64,000 bases of DNA from WHSW01 sp963722175 (GCA_963722175.1 CAVRKA010000003.1:186001-250000); one strand, 5' to 3'; counted from the first letter of the stretch, positions 1-8,200 are shown. Numbers and translations are program-made. Notes: generated by a model not told the origin, from the letters alone.

Positions 1-2
1 CA

Positions 3-341
3 GGGGGCATGCGCGCCGCCTCCCCCACGCTTCGCCGCCGGATCCGCAACCAGATCTGGTATTTCGCGCTGAGGTTCCCGGCCTGGCTGGCGATGCTGAG
101 GATCCCGGCATATCTCGCCTTCGACCTCGTCGAGACGACCTTCCGGGGGGTGGCCAGGCGGGCCTGGGCAGGCGGGATCGCCGATGCGTGGCGCGACCGA
201 GATGCGATACGCGGCCGCCGTGAGGTGCTGCCGCGCCCGGTGGTGCGGCGCGCCGAGATGAACCGGGGCCGGCTTCACCTCGCGCTGCTCTGGAGCCAGC
301 TCTCGCGACGAATCTCGCGGCGGCGCGGCCGCAAGGCCTGA
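3..341 (+). CDS. Family 2 glycosyltransferase, C-terminal tail (partial)
   Basis: Only the last 112 or so residues are present. The frame is open to the left window edge, so the ATG at 9 is internal and not a credible start. The tail has the RNQIWYFALRFP motif followed by an Arg-rich end (RRISRRRGRKA). This kind of tail is common at the end of GT2 glycosyltransferases that act on cell-surface polysaccharide in Actinobacteria. The catalytic domain lies outside the window, so the substrate cannot be judged. The gene converges on the sugar-nucleotide operon next to it, with 2 bp between the stop codons. The family assignment is by resemblance of the tail only. Confidence 0.55.
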   Translation, partial: GGMRAASPTLRRRIRNQIWYFALRFPAWLAMLRIPAYLAFDLVETTFRGVARRAWAGGIADAWRDRDAIRGRREVLPRPVVRRAEMNRGRLHLALLWSQLSRRISRRRGRKA

Positions 342-343
342 CC

Positions 344-1060
344 TCAGCGCAAGGCGCCGAGCCCGAACCGCCCCGGATCCGCGTTGTACGCGGCCACGGC
401 CAGGTCGTGATCGCTCGGCGTCCCGATGTCGAACCACGGCCCCTCGAAGTGGTAGGTCTGGACGGGCTCGCCCGCGCCGATCAGCGACAGCACCACCTCC
501 GGGAAGTCATACGAGCCGTCCGGGATGCGATCGATGACGGAGAGGTCGTACACGTAGATCCCCATGCTCACCTCGTATTGGAGCGTCGGCTTCTCGACGT
601 AGCCCGTCACCTTCCCCTGCTCCGCCTCGATCACCCCGAGCGAGACGCGGACGTCCTCGTGATGCGAGGCGATCGTGAGCGCAGCGCCGTTGCCTCGATG
701 GAACCGCATGAGCTGGCCGTAGTCGAGGGTGGTCAGGATGTCGCCGTTCATCACGAGGAACGGCTCCGTGGGCGGGTCGATCAGCCGCAGGGCCCCTGCC
801 GTGCCGAGCGGACGCTCCTCCCAGACGTAGTTCAGCTCGACCCCGTCGGGAATCGCTCCGGTCTCGCTCAGATACGCCCGGATGAGGTTACCGAGATGGC
901 CGAGGCAGAGGTCGATCCGGTCGAACCCGTGCTGCGCGAGCTGGTTGATGATGAGCTCGATGATCGGACGGTCGCCCACCGGGATCAGCGGCTTCGGGAC
1001 GACGGTCGTATAGGGGGCAAGACGCGTCCCCTTGCCTCCGGCGAGGATCACCGCCCGCAT
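344..1060 (-). CDS. Sugar nucleotidyltransferase (NTP_transferase family)
   Basis: This 238-residue protein begins MRAVILAGGKGTRLAPYT, the nucleotide-binding signature of the NTP_transferase (RmlA/GCD1-like) fold. It is followed by PKPLIPVGDRPIIE and a metal-binding region VMNGDIL. Such enzymes join a sugar 1-phosphate to a nucleoside triphosphate to make an NDP-sugar in the cytoplasm. The start ATG overlaps the stop of the upstream epimerase gene (ATGA), so the two are probably translationally coupled. The protein is short compared with RmlA or GalU and resembles mannose- or glucose-1-phosphate transferases of surface-glycan clusters. The exact sugar is not determined by sequence alone. The same frame stays open to 2107, but the upstream part is a shadow of the epimerase gene. 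Confidence 0.88.
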   Translation of the reverse strand: MRAVILAGGKGTRLAPYTTVVPKPLIPVGDRPIIELIINQLAQHGFDRIDLCLGHLGNLIRAYLSETGAIPDGVELNYVWEERPLGTAGALRLIDPPTEPFLVMNGDILTTLDYGQLMRFHRGNGAALTIASHHEDVRVSLGVIEAEQGKVTGYVEKPTLQYEVSMGIYVYDLSVIDRIPDGSYDFPEVVLSLIGAGEPVQTYHFEGPWFDIGTPSDHDLAVAAYNADPGRFGLGALR

Positions 1061-2085
1061 CAGGAGCCCACGCTCGCCTCGCCGGCCAGGGCGACGTTGT
1101 TGGCGTAGTAGGCCGGCCGCTCCTCCACGTCGTCGAACGCGCCCCCGTGGATCGCCTCGATCAGGCGCCCCACCGCTTCGGGAACACGGTGGTCCGGCTC
1201 GTAGCCGAGGACACGCCGGATCTTCTCGAACGAGACCCGGTAGTTGCGCGGGTCCTGGCCGCCCTCGGTGAACTGGACTCGCCCGCGGCCGCCGAGGTGC
1301 TCCTGAACCACGTCCACCACCATCCGCTTCGTGTAGTTCTCGTCGTCGAGGCCGACGTTGAAGACGTCGCTGCGGACCTGCTCGGCGGGCGCGTCCAGCA
1401 CGGTCATGATCGCTTTGGAGATGTCCCGCACGTGGCAGTACGGGCGCCAGGTGTCGGCGTCGTAGACGACCAGCTCGTCTCCGATCGCCAGCGTCCGGGT
1501 GAACTCCGAGATGGTCAGGTCGAAGCGCATCCGCTGCGAGAGCCCGTATGCAGTCGCTATTCGAAGGACGGTCGGCGAGAACGACGGCTCCTCCAGACCC
1601 AGCAGGTGCCGCTCGAAGTCCACCTTCATCTCGGCGTACAGGGAAAGGGGCGCCAGCTCGGAGTCCTCGGTGGCCGGCTCGTCGCTCGAACGGAGGCCGT
1701 AGTTGCTGCAGGTGGACGTGAAGACGAAACGGTCGATCCCGCTCGCCCCGATCGGCTCGAGGGCCCGTTTCGCGGCTTCGTTGACCTCCACGGTCAGGTC
1801 CGGGTAGAGGCGGGAGATCGGGTCGCCGACGAGCGCCGCCAGCATCACGACGTCGCTGACCCCGTCGAGCGCGCCCTCGACGGTGTCCGGGTCGCGAAGG
1901 TCTCCGCGGACGAACGAGAAGCCGGGCTCCTCGAACACGCCGGCGAGCGACGAGCCATGGTTGAAGAGCAGGGCGTCGAGCACCCTCACCCTGTGTCCCG
2001 CGGACAGCAGCCGGCGCACGAGGACGTTGCCCACATACCCGGCGCCGCCCACGACCAGCACGTGCCGGTCGCTGCGCCCTTCCAT
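1060..2085 (-). CDS. NAD-dependent sugar epimerase/dehydratase (extended SDR)
   Basis: This 341-residue extended short-chain dehydrogenase probably epimerises, dehydrates or reduces a nucleotide sugar. The N-terminal Rossmann motif GGAGYVG is at about residues 13-19, and the catalytic pair Tyr150 and Lys154 sits in SLYAEMK. An FTSTCSNYG segment supplies the Ser/Thr part of the triad. It lies between a DegT aminotransferase and a nucleotidyltransferase, consistent with synthesis of a modified NDP-sugar for surface polysaccharide. The stop overlaps the next start by 4 bp. The precise reaction (4-epimerase, 4,6-dehydratase or 4-reductase) cannot be chosen from the motif. Confidence 0.9.
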   Translation of the reverse strand: MEGRSDRHVLVVGGAGYVGNVLVRRLLSAGHRVRVLDALLFNHGSSLAGVFEEPGFSFVRGDLRDPDTVEGALDGVSDVVMLAALVGDPISRLYPDLTVEVNEAAKRALEPIGASGIDRFVFTSTCSNYGLRSSDEPATEDSELAPLSLYAEMKVDFERHLLGLEEPSFSPTVLRIATAYGLSQRMRFDLTISEFTRTLAIGDELVVYDADTWRPYCHVRDISKAIMTVLDAPAEQVRSDVFNVGLDDENYTKRMVVDVVQEHLGGRGRVQFTEGGQDPRNYRVSFEKIRRVLGYEPDHRVPEAVGRLIEAIHGGAFDDVEERPAYYANNVALAGEASVGS

Positions 2086-2148
2086 GGGGCGCGAGTGTAG
2101 TCATCACGGTCCGCGGTATCGGCCGCCGTGGGCGCTTCGGCGATGGCC

Positions 2149-3270
2149 TCAGCCGAGCTCGTCGCGCAACGCGGCGACCACCGTGTCCTGCTGCTCCTCC
2201 GACATGTGCGGGAAGAGCGGCAGCACGAGGTGCGCCCTTGCCGCCGCCTCCGTGCGCGGCAGCGGCGCGGACTCCTCGCCGCCGTAGGCGGTGAACCGGT
2301 GGACCGCCGGGAACACCGTCGTCTGCACCCCGTGCTCGTCGCGCAGCCGGGCACGCAGCTCGGGGCGCGAATCCGGCTCGTCGAGCAGCACGAGCATCAG
2401 GTAGCCCGACGAGGTGGCCGGATTAGCGTCCGCATAGGCGACCTCGAGCCCATCGACCGGTGCGAGCTCGGAGCGGTAGCGCGCGATCAGCTCGTTGCGG
2501 CGCCGGATGTTGTCGTCGAGGCCTCCCAGGCGTACCGAGAGCAGGGCGGCTCGCTGCTCGTCGATGCGGTAGTTGAAGCCGAGTTCCACGACGTCGTAGG
2601 TATCGGCGTGGCCGCGGTGACGATCCCAGGTGCCGGCCGTCATCGCGTGCGAGCGAAGCGATCGCGCGCGCGCGGCGACCTCCTCCGAGTCGGTCGCGAT
2701 GGCGCCCCCCTCCCCCACGCCAAGCGGCTTGTTCGAGAAGAAGCTGAAGCAGCCGGCCACCCCGAACGTGCCCACGCTGCGCCCCTCCACACGCGAGCCC
2801 GGCGACTGGGCGGCGTCCTCCACCAGGGCCAGGTTTCGCCGGCGGCAGAGCTCCGCGAGCGACTCGATCGCAACGGGATAGCCCCCGAAGTGAACCGGCA
2901 GGACAGCGCGGGTGCGGTCGGTGATCCGCGCCTCGACGTCGGCGACGTCGATGCCCAGGTCGCCGCCGCCGACGATCTCGGCGAAGACGGGAGTGGCGCC
3001 GCAGTAGCGGACCGCGTTCGCGGTGGCGACGAACGTGATCGCCGGGACGATCACCTCGTCCCCGGGCCCCACGCCTGCGCAGAGCAGGGCGAGATGGAGC
3101 GCTGCCGTGCAGTTCGAGGTCGCGACCACGTGGTCGCAGCCGAGGTACTCGGCGAACCGCCCCTCGAACTCCTCGGTGCGAGGGCCCATGGTGAGCCAGC
3201 CCGATCGCAGCACCTCCACGACGGCCTCGACGTCCTCGTCCTCCAGGCGGACGTCGAAGACGGGAATCAC
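2149..3270 (-). CDS. DegT/DnrJ/EryC1/StrS sugar aminotransferase
   Basis: This PLP-dependent enzyme of about 373 residues transfers an amino group to a keto-sugar nucleotide. The internal aldimine lysine is Lys181 in FSFFSNKPLGVGEGG, and EDAAQS (about residues 151-156) supplies the PLP-binding Asp. The chosen start is a GTG at 3270, which overlaps the stop of the upstream methyltransferase (GTGA); the frame stays open further upstream but that part has no family similarity. It opens with IPVFDVRLEDEDVEAV and SGWLTMGPRTEEFE, typical of the family. With the neighbouring epimerase and nucleotidyltransferase it indicates synthesis of an amino-sugar for the cell envelope. Confidence 0.92.
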   Translation of the reverse strand: MIPVFDVRLEDEDVEAVVEVLRSGWLTMGPRTEEFEGRFAEYLGCDHVVATSNCTAALHLALLCAGVGPGDEVIVPAITFVATANAVRYCGATPVFAEIVGGGDLGIDVADVEARITDRTRAVLPVHFGGYPVAIESLAELCRRRNLALVEDAAQSPGSRVEGRSVGTFGVAGCFSFFSNKPLGVGEGGAIATDSEEVAARARSLRSHAMTAGTWDRHRGHADTYDVVELGFNYRIDEQRAALLSVRLGGLDDNIRRRNELIARYRSELAPVDGLEVAYADANPATSSGYLMLVLLDEPDSRPELRARLRDEHGVQTTVFPAVHRFTAYGGEESAPLPRTEAAARAHLVLPLFPHMSEEQQDTVVAALRDELG

Positions 3271-3923
3271 GACTCGGTCGCCGATTCGAGGACGACGACG
3301 TTCTCGAGCAGCCATGGCGCCTGAACGCCCGAGCGTGAGAACTGCTCCGCCACGGCCTCCGAGAGGTCCTCGCGGTGGTCCATCCCACGCTCGGCGAACG
3401 CGTCGATCCAATAGCTCCTCGGCTGAAGGTTGTGGACGCCGACGCCGCCCTGACCCGGCTGCGCCGAGCTGAAGACGACGAGGGGCGCCAGCCCGGAGAG
3501 GAACGAGACCATTCGCATCCCGCTCGGCTCGGGAACCTGCTGGGCGACCTCGAAGCTGTAGGCGAGGTCGAATGGTCCGACAAGCGAGGCCGGGCGCTCG
3601 CGCGTGAGGTCGAACGGCACGCTCCGGACCCCCTGCAGGCGCGCGAACGCTCGCCCGATGGGGCTGTACTCGCAGGCCTCGACGGGATGCCCGCGGCGCC
3701 GCGCCTCGGCCGCGTACGTGCCGGCCCCGGCGCCGACGTCGGCGTATCTCCGAGAGTCCGGGAAGAGCACTTCGAACGTGTTCAAGACGCCCGGGGCGTT
3801 CTCCAGCGCGAGCCGGTGGTAATACCGGAACGTGAGCGGATTCTCGACCAGCCAGGGGATGTCCCGCCTCGCACCGAAGTCGGACATCCGCTTCCCGAGG
3901 TTGAGGTGGAGCCGGGCCTTCAT
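3267..3923 (-). CDS. SAM-dependent methyltransferase (class I fold)
   Basis: This 218-residue cytoplasmic protein has a class I SAM-binding motif, YADVGAGAGTYAAEA, followed by EACEYSPIG at the end of strand beta 2. The start ATG overlaps the stop of the upstream membrane-protein gene (ATGA), and its own stop overlaps the aminotransferase start (GTGA), so it belongs to the surface-sugar operon. It may methylate a sugar or lipid-linked glycan, which is an inference from context. The longer frame, open to 4730, is an artefact of the GC-rich sequence. Confidence 0.8.
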   Translation of the reverse strand: MKARLHLNLGKRMSDFGARRDIPWLVENPLTFRYYHRLALENAPGVLNTFEVLFPDSRRYADVGAGAGTYAAEARRRGHPVEACEYSPIGRAFARLQGVRSVPFDLTRERPASLVGPFDLAYSFEVAQQVPEPSGMRMVSFLSGLAPLVVFSSAQPGQGGVGVHNLQPRSYWIDAFAERGMDHREDLSEAVAEQFSRSGVQAPWLLENVVVLESATES

Positions 3924-4528
3924 GGAGTCCGGGCGCCTTGCGCGCCGCGAACTGGCCTGGCCTGCACCGCCAGCAGCAGCGCGACCGCGAACAGGAGGGA
4001 CCCGATCAGCTCGAGGTACTCCTCGGGCGGGACGAGCGCAGGGATGGCCAGCTCGCCGGCGCCCTTGTTCTGGATCACGTCGAGCACCTGCGAGGCGATC
4101 CAGGCCCAGACGCCCCAGATGAACAGCCGGCGCGCGCTCGGCGGCGGCGGCAACTCGGGAATCCCTCGCACGAAGAACCAGATTACGAACGGCAGGAACG
4201 GCAGGTAGAGGACCTGCCAGGCGATACCGGTGGCGTCCTGGACGCGCTCGTGGATGGCGATCATCTCGTCGAACCCCATCCACCAGAGCACGGCCGTCAT
4301 GCCGAGTATCGGCAGCGAGCGCTCCAGCACGGCCAGCACGAAAGCTGCGATCACCGCCAGGAGGAGGACGAGGCCCGAGAAGGTGGCGGGAACCGTCCGC
4401 TCCTGATCGAGGTCGAACCGCCGCCAGTCGTAGTCGCCAGCGATGTTGATCGCCCCGATCACGACGAGCACGCCGAAGACGCTGAGCACGATCACCGCGA
4501 GGACCTTCGTCTCGATCCGGTTCAGCAT
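3920..4528 (-). CDS. Polytopic membrane protein with DE...HE motif
   Basis: This protein of about 202 residues has five or so hydrophobic segments (for example VLAVIVLSVFGVLVVIG near the N terminus and a C-terminal SLLFAVALLLAV). A conserved-looking MGFDEMIAIHERVQD stretch lies mid-protein, where acidic and His residues could bind metal or take part in catalysis. No named family is recognised. The ATG at 4528 is preferred because it places the first membrane segment at the N terminus; an in-frame TTG at 4558 is an alternative. It is probably the first gene of the operon that continues with the methyltransferase, aminotransferase, epimerase and nucleotidyltransferase. Confidence 0.72.
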   Translation of the reverse strand: MLNRIETKVLAVIVLSVFGVLVVIGAINIAGDYDWRRFDLDQERTVPATFSGLVLLLAVIAAFVLAVLERSLPILGMTAVLWWMGFDEMIAIHERVQDATGIAWQVLYLPFLPFVIWFFVRGIPELPPPPSARRLFIWGVWAWIASQVLDVIQNKGAGELAIPALVPPEEYLELIGSLLFAVALLLAVQARPVRGAQGARTP

Positions 4529-4671
4529 CCTGTGGGTCCAGGCGAGGGCCGCGCTCAAGGCACGCAGTATTCCATCGCCGTTTCCCGGAACCGGGGCGGT
4601 CGTCGCCGATACATCTGCTCATACGTCGGGTCCCGGCACGCGGGGGCCGCGCCCAGGAATAGGATCGGGCC

Positions 4672-5502
4672 ATGCGACTCGCGGTCGCCGCACTGGTCGT
4701 TTTTGCGGTCGGAGCATCCGTGGCGAGCACGGCTACGTCCGCGCCACACTCGTACTACCTGGCGCTCGGGGACTCGATTGCCTTCGGGTTTCAGCCCACG
4801 AAACCGCGTGGAGGGCTCTCGCCGCACCGATTCGACACCGGCTACGTGGACGTCCTCGCTGGCCGGCTCCGCACGCTCGCACCGGGCATCGAGGTGGTGA
4901 ACTACGGCTGCCCGGGCGAGTCACTGGTGACTTTCATCCGGGGTGGATGCGACTGGCTCGACGAGGGAGGTCGCTTGCACGACTCCTTCCGAGGCGCACA
5001 GCTCGATGCCGCGCTCGACTTCCTCCGGGCACATCCCGACCAGGTCAGTCCGATCACGGTGACGTTGTGGGGGAACGATCTCGCCGGCTTCGAGGACCGC
5101 TGCCGCAACGAACTGCGCTGCATCAGGAAGCGCGCCCCGCGCGCACTCGGGTCCATGGCGTCTCGCCTGCGTTCGATTCTGTCTCGGCTGCGGGCGGCTG
5201 CCCCGAACGCAGAGATAATCGCGACCGGCGCCTGGAACTTCGAGGTCGACCGTCTCGCGCGGGTCGACTTCCTCTACCGCTCGCTCGACAAACGGATCTC
5301 CCGCGCGGCGGAGCGCGCCGGCGTCCGGGTGGCCGACACGCGGGCGGTGTTCAACCCGCACGGCGGCCCGGCGGCGGTGCGGGGTCGGCTCTGCGACTAC
5401 ACCTTCATCTGCTCGGAGGGCGACGTCCATCCGAAGAACAAGGGCTACAGAGCGATGGCGAAAGCCTTCTTCGAGGCGGCGGGCTACGCGCCTCCGCCGT
5501 AG
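4672..5502 (+). CDS. Secreted SGNH/GDSL hydrolase
   Basis: This 276-residue protein begins with a signal peptide (MRLAVAALVVFAVGASVAS, cleavage likely around residue 22-25). It then shows the four SGNH blocks: GDS with Ser35 as nucleophile, NYGCPG, WGND with Asn135, and GDVHP with Asp251 and His253. These enzymes are esterases or lipases acting outside the membrane on lipids or acylated glycans. Four further cysteines suggest disulfides. The gene is divergent from the surface-sugar operon, with about 140 bp between the two start codons, so both promoters probably lie there. The substrate is unknown. Confidence 0.9.
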   Translation: MRLAVAALVVFAVGASVASTATSAPHSYYLALGDSIAFGFQPTKPRGGLSPHRFDTGYVDVLAGRLRTLAPGIEVVNYGCPGESLVTFIRGGCDWLDEGGRLHDSFRGAQLDAALDFLRAHPDQVSPITVTLWGNDLAGFEDRCRNELRCIRKRAPRALGSMASRLRSILSRLRAAAPNAEIIATGAWNFEVDRLARVDFLYRSLDKRISRAAERAGVRVADTRAVFNPHGGPAAVRGRLCDYTFICSEGDVHPKNKGYRAMAKAFFEAAGYAPPP

Positions 5503-5614
5503 TTGGATCGTGCAGCCGCGGATCGCGCTAAGCGGGAGTCGGGGGGGCCGAACACATGCCGGTTCGTCTCTCGACTAGCGGGCGGCTTCCCGGGATTCCG
5601 CTTGCTGATGGGGA

Positions 5615-5685
5615 AGGCGCCTGCCGGAATCGAACCGGCGTAAACGGCTTTGCAGGCCGCTGCGTAACCACTCCGCCAAGGCGCC
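5615..5685 (-). tRNA. tRNA-Cys (anticodon GCA)
   Basis: On the minus strand the 71-nt gene begins GGCGCCT and ends AGGCGCC plus a U discriminator, giving a perfect 7-bp acceptor stem. The anticodon loop reads CTGCAAA, so the anticodon is GCA, and the T-arm contains GGTTCGATTCC. U73 is the expected tRNA-Cys discriminator. No CCA is encoded. A tyrosine-recombinase remnant begins 8 bp beyond its 5' end. A 40-bp copy of its 5' half lies at 8234-8273, so this gene is the attachment site of a genomic island. Confidence 0.95.
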
Positions 5686-5686
5686 G
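5647..5686. repeat. Putative att site, left copy (5' half of tRNA-Cys)
   Basis: These 40 bp match 8234-8273 at 39 of 40 positions; the single difference is A/G at 5667/8254. The repeat runs from the anticodon loop to one base past the 5' end of the tRNA-Cys gene. Identity stops at both ends. This is the pattern left by site-specific integration at a tRNA gene, with the adjacent recombinase remnant as further support. Confidence 0.75.
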
Positions 5687-5693
5687 CGTTGGC

Positions 5694-6005
5694 TTATCTA
5701 AGCCGAATGCGGGTGGTCTCGGCGGGCTCCGGTACCCGCGGCAGCGTCCTAGTGCCCGTTAGTGCCTTTTCCCCGGTCGGGAGAGCGGCCCACGCAAGCG
5801 CCTTCTCGTACTCGGTCAGATACGCGGCGGACAGCTTAGCCCTCCGCTTGACGGCCTTCGTGTAGACGCTGAGCGTGAATCGCGGGTCCGTGTGGCCGAG
5901 CTGGTCGGCGATGTAGACCGGATCGTCACCCGACGCAGCGCGCAGGCTCGCATATGTTCTGCGTAGCGAATGCGGCTCGGTTCGCCTCCTAATCCCGCTG
6001 GCTCG
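5694..6005 (-). pseudogene. Tyrosine recombinase/phage integrase, C-terminal remnant
   Basis: About 103 codons of the catalytic C terminus remain in frame, ending in TAA at 5694-5696. They include PHSLRRTYASL (the HxxR box), the second His in DQLGHTD, and the nucleophile region FTLSVYTK, followed by KRRAKLSAAYLTEYE. An in-frame TGA at 6006-6008 cuts it off upstream, and no N-terminal or Arg I box is seen, so it is very probably inactive. The reading is not a standard ORF because no start codon remains. It lies 8 bp from tRNA-Cys, the usual position of an integrase next to its attachment site. A short second copy of part of it lies at 8278-8327. Confidence 0.85.
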
Positions 6006-6062
6006 TCAGACGACCGGAGCGGGTACCCGGCCATGACGCGACCCTGGGGCCGCGTTTCGCCT

Positions 6063-6392
6063 TCAGGCTGCCACCGCCTCGGGCGCGGTGGACAGAACCT
6101 CGACGGAGTGAGCGTTGACGCCAAGCCGGCCGGCGAACTCGTCGGGCTCGTAGCTGCTCAGGCGCCCAGTGACCGCGATCCGGGTGCCGAGGTCAAGTCG
6201 CTCGCACGCTTCGGCCTGCTTGCCCTGGACGATCACCGGCACGCTGACGAGATGGTCGTGCCACTCGCCCCCGTCGCACTTGCGCTTCTCATCCAGCCCG
6301 ATCTGGAACCGCGCGACTCGCATCCCGTTCTCATCGGTGATCTCGGGTAGGTCCCAGACCTCGCCGATCACAGTGGCGCTGTTGACGGTCAT
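6063..6392 (-). CDS. ssb: Single-stranded DNA-binding protein (OB fold)
   Basis: This 109-residue protein begins MTVNSATVIGEVWDLPEI and contains MRVARFQIG and GEWHDHLVSVPVIVQGKQAE followed by RIAVTGRLSSYE, the strand pattern of a bacterial SSB OB fold. It lacks the long acidic-tipped C-terminal tail of chromosomal SSB, ending STAPEAVAA, so it is more like a mobile-element SSB. The ATG at 6392 is preceded by AGGAAAGG at good spacing, which argues against the longer frame to 6506. It sits inside the tRNA-Cys island and probably belonged to the element's DNA processing functions. Confidence 0.85.
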   Translation of the reverse strand: MTVNSATVIGEVWDLPEITDENGMRVARFQIGLDEKRKCDGGEWHDHLVSVPVIVQGKQAEACERLDLGTRIAVTGRLSSYEPDEFAGRLGVNAHSVEVLSTAPEAVAA

Positions 6393-6689
6393 CCCGACCT
6401 TTCCTCGTGTTAGGAAACCTCGCATCGTGCTAGATAGCCTTCCCCGGGCACCGCGCCTAATAAGCCGGTGCCATGGGGCCGGCGCCTTACCCGCGCGCGG
6501 CCTCACTTTGTTAATTGACCCGACCCTAACGCTGCCATCGGCGATGTCAAGTCGAGCATCTAGCGCAACCCAAGGAGACCTCGCATAAGGCTCGGTTTGC
6601 TCGATCGCATTCCCGCTAGGTGCGGGAAGTTTGTTCGGCGCCGAGCGACGCGCCCTAGCCGCTGTGGCAGTCGGAGGTCAAGGCGGTCG

Positions 6690-6842
6690 CTACGCCGGAT
6701 GGCGAACGATGAACTCGCGGACCCCCGCGATGACCCTCGGGACCTCGGCCGGCTCGACGTTGTCGAAACGACCGTGGGCGCCCTCGGTCCTCTGGCCGTA
6801 CCAACCGGTTGCTCCGTTCGGCCAGTAGAACGAGGTCCGCCG
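6690..6842 (-). pseudogene. Possible C-terminal fragment of an unknown protein
   Basis: A minus-strand frame ends at 6690 with about 50 residues that look protein-like (FYWPNGATGWYGQRTEG, then DNVEPAEVPRVIAGVREF). No start codon or upstream domain is convincing. The end faintly resembles the tail of an alpha/beta hydrolase, but this is not firm. It may be island debris. The rest of 6393-6907 holds no gene I can support. Confidence 0.22.
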
Positions 6843-6907
6843 ATGCGCGGGTCTCGCCCCTGCGGTCTGCGGGAAAACCCTGTTGCAATCGCAGCTCTTA
6901 GCGGCCA

Positions 6908-7525
6908 GTGTGGGTGGTCCACCACGCCGAGGAGGCCGCCATCCGAGCCCATGCCCATAGCGTTGTTGCCCACCTGCGAGCCCAATGGATGGGCGCACTC
7001 GCTCTGTTCCTCGTGATCGCAGGCGGAACCGCCTACGCCGCGAACACGGTCGGAAGCTCGGACATCATCAACAACCAGGTGTTCTCGGCCGACGTGCGCG
7101 ACGACACCCTGGCGGGCGGCGGGCTCGGGCATGTCGACCTGAAGGCCGGCTCGGTGCGATCTTCCGAGGTTGGAGCGGATTCGCTCACCGGCGCCGACAT
7201 CGCGAACCAGAGCGGCGTCGACACCTGTGTCTCGACCATTCGGATCGGACAGCTCTGCTTCAGGGCGGAGAACCAGCACCGGAATTGGATCACCGCGCTT
7301 TTGCACTGCGCGAACCTCGACCTGCGACTGCCGACGGTCGGCGAAGCGTTCGAATTGGCGCGGACCCACGACCTTCCGAACGTCGATGAAGCGGAGGGAT
7401 TCTGGACCGAGGAGTTCGACGGAAACGACGCTACGGCGGTGTTCGTGCGCGACGACAGCGTCTATGGCGATGCAATCGACACCCAGCAATTCGAAACCGT
7501 CTGCGTGACGACTCCGACGAACTGA
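6908..7525 (+). CDS. Secreted repeat protein with DUF1566-like C-terminal domain (island cargo 1)
   Basis: This 205-residue protein has a hydrophobic N-terminal segment (WMGALALFLVIAGGTAYA) and then the YAANTVGSSDIINN region. It continues into a repeat-like stretch, ADVRDDTLAGGGLGHVDLK, of the type found at the start of many Solirubrobacterales surface proteins. The C-terminal 100 residues (DLRLPTVGEAFELA, GFWTEEF, ATAVFVRDD) resemble the Lcl/DUF1566 C-type-lectin-like fold, which is an inference. The GTG at 6908 is the only start found, and no clear ribosome binding site precedes it. Bases 7088-7198 are about 91 percent identical to 8596-8706 in the second island. Function is unknown; a surface or adhesive role is possible. 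Confidence 0.75.
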   Translation: MWVVHHAEEAAIRAHAHSVVAHLRAQWMGALALFLVIAGGTAYAANTVGSSDIINNQVFSADVRDDTLAGGGLGHVDLKAGSVRSSEVGADSLTGADIANQSGVDTCVSTIRIGQLCFRAENQHRNWITALLHCANLDLRLPTVGEAFELARTHDLPNVDEAEGFWTEEFDGNDATAVFVRDDSVYGDAIDTQQFETVCVTTPTN

Positions 7526-7541
7526 GCCTAGGCGGTGCGGG

Positions 7542-7850
7542 TCAGGTGCTCGCACGGCGCTTCCGAGCTGCCCTTCGCTGTGCCCGGTTGCCTCGCACGG
7601 GCTCTGACAGGGGCTCTGGCGGACGATCAGCCGGGTAGACGAGCATCGTTCGATTCACGTCGCCGGGCTCCGGGACGATCCCTGCGGCGAGCTCGGACAC
7701 GATCCCGGCCGGCTCCCCGTTGATCGGGGCGATCGGTATTCCGAGGCCGTCATGGTCGGCGGGCAGTAGCCAGCTCGCCTGCTCGACCTGATCGAGCGTC
7801 ACCGCGACGACGTTTCCGGTCCCGTCGCGGTAGAGCCGATCGTGCGTCAT
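7542..7850 (-). CDS. Small phage-like hypothetical protein
   Basis: This 102-residue protein starts MTHDRLYRDGTGNVVAV and ends with NRAQRRAARKRRA, a basic tail often seen in actinophage and plasmid proteins. The ATG at 7850 has an upstream GAGG (CGAGGTCGCG). The same frame remains open upstream to a single TGA at 7929-7931, and the extra residues (VGLERWLAGVTFRGPHEVA) look protein-like, so the true gene may have been longer. It converges on the cargo gene, with 16 bp between stops. No function can be assigned. Confidence 0.5.
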   Translation of the reverse strand: MTHDRLYRDGTGNVVAVTLDQVEQASWLLPADHDGLGIPIAPINGEPAGIVSELAAGIVPEPGDVNRTMLVYPADRPPEPLSEPVRGNRAQRRAARKRRAST

Positions 7851-7928
7851 CGCGACCTCGTGCGGACCCCGGAAGGTGACGCCCGCGAGCCAGCGCTCCA
7901 GGCCAACAGGCGCGACAACGCCCGAGCG

Positions 7929-8102
7929 TCACCATCGCAGTCCGCGCTCCGTCGCCCAACGGGTCCAGGCGTAGGCGGCCTCCGTGGGTGTGAGGCCGGC
8001 GATCGTAGGCGTCTCATCGAACGGCACGTCGTAAGCGGCGGCGACCGCGAACCGTTGGCACGGTGACGCCCCCACGATCACTCCGGGCGGACGTATGCTC
8101 AC
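7929..8102 (-). CDS. Small hypothetical protein upstream of the phage-like gene
   Basis: A 57-residue frame from GTG 8102 ends TEAAYAWTRWATERGLRW before a TGA. It lies in the same reading frame as the gene at 7542-7850, 78 bp away, and the two may be halves of one gene split by this stop. The amphipathic, Trp-rich end looks like a real protein. No ribosome binding site is evident and no family is recognised. Confidence 0.35.
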   Translation of the reverse strand: MSIRPPGVIVGASPCQRFAVAAAYDVPFDETPTIAGLTPTEAAYAWTRWATERGLRW

Positions 8103-8200
8103 AGAGGCGGGCTGCGTCGAAAGCAAGACACACGCCCCGGTGACGTTCGCCGTATCGCTCCCATCCGCCTCGATATTTGCGAACCCCGCTCTAGAAAGCG

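Noticed and set aside
407..1108. Open frame of 233 codons on the plus strand
   Set aside because: It is antisense to the nucleotidyltransferase and epimerase genes, is rich in Arg/His/Asp as expected from GC-rich antisense frames, and has no family features.
2128..3324. Open frame of 398 codons on the plus strand
   Set aside because: Antisense of the DegT aminotransferase gene; composition is that of a shadow frame.
6597..7016. 139-codon plus-strand frame between ssb and cargo gene
   Set aside because: Arg/Pro-rich composition, no ribosome binding site, and overlap with the cargo gene start in another frame; not supported.
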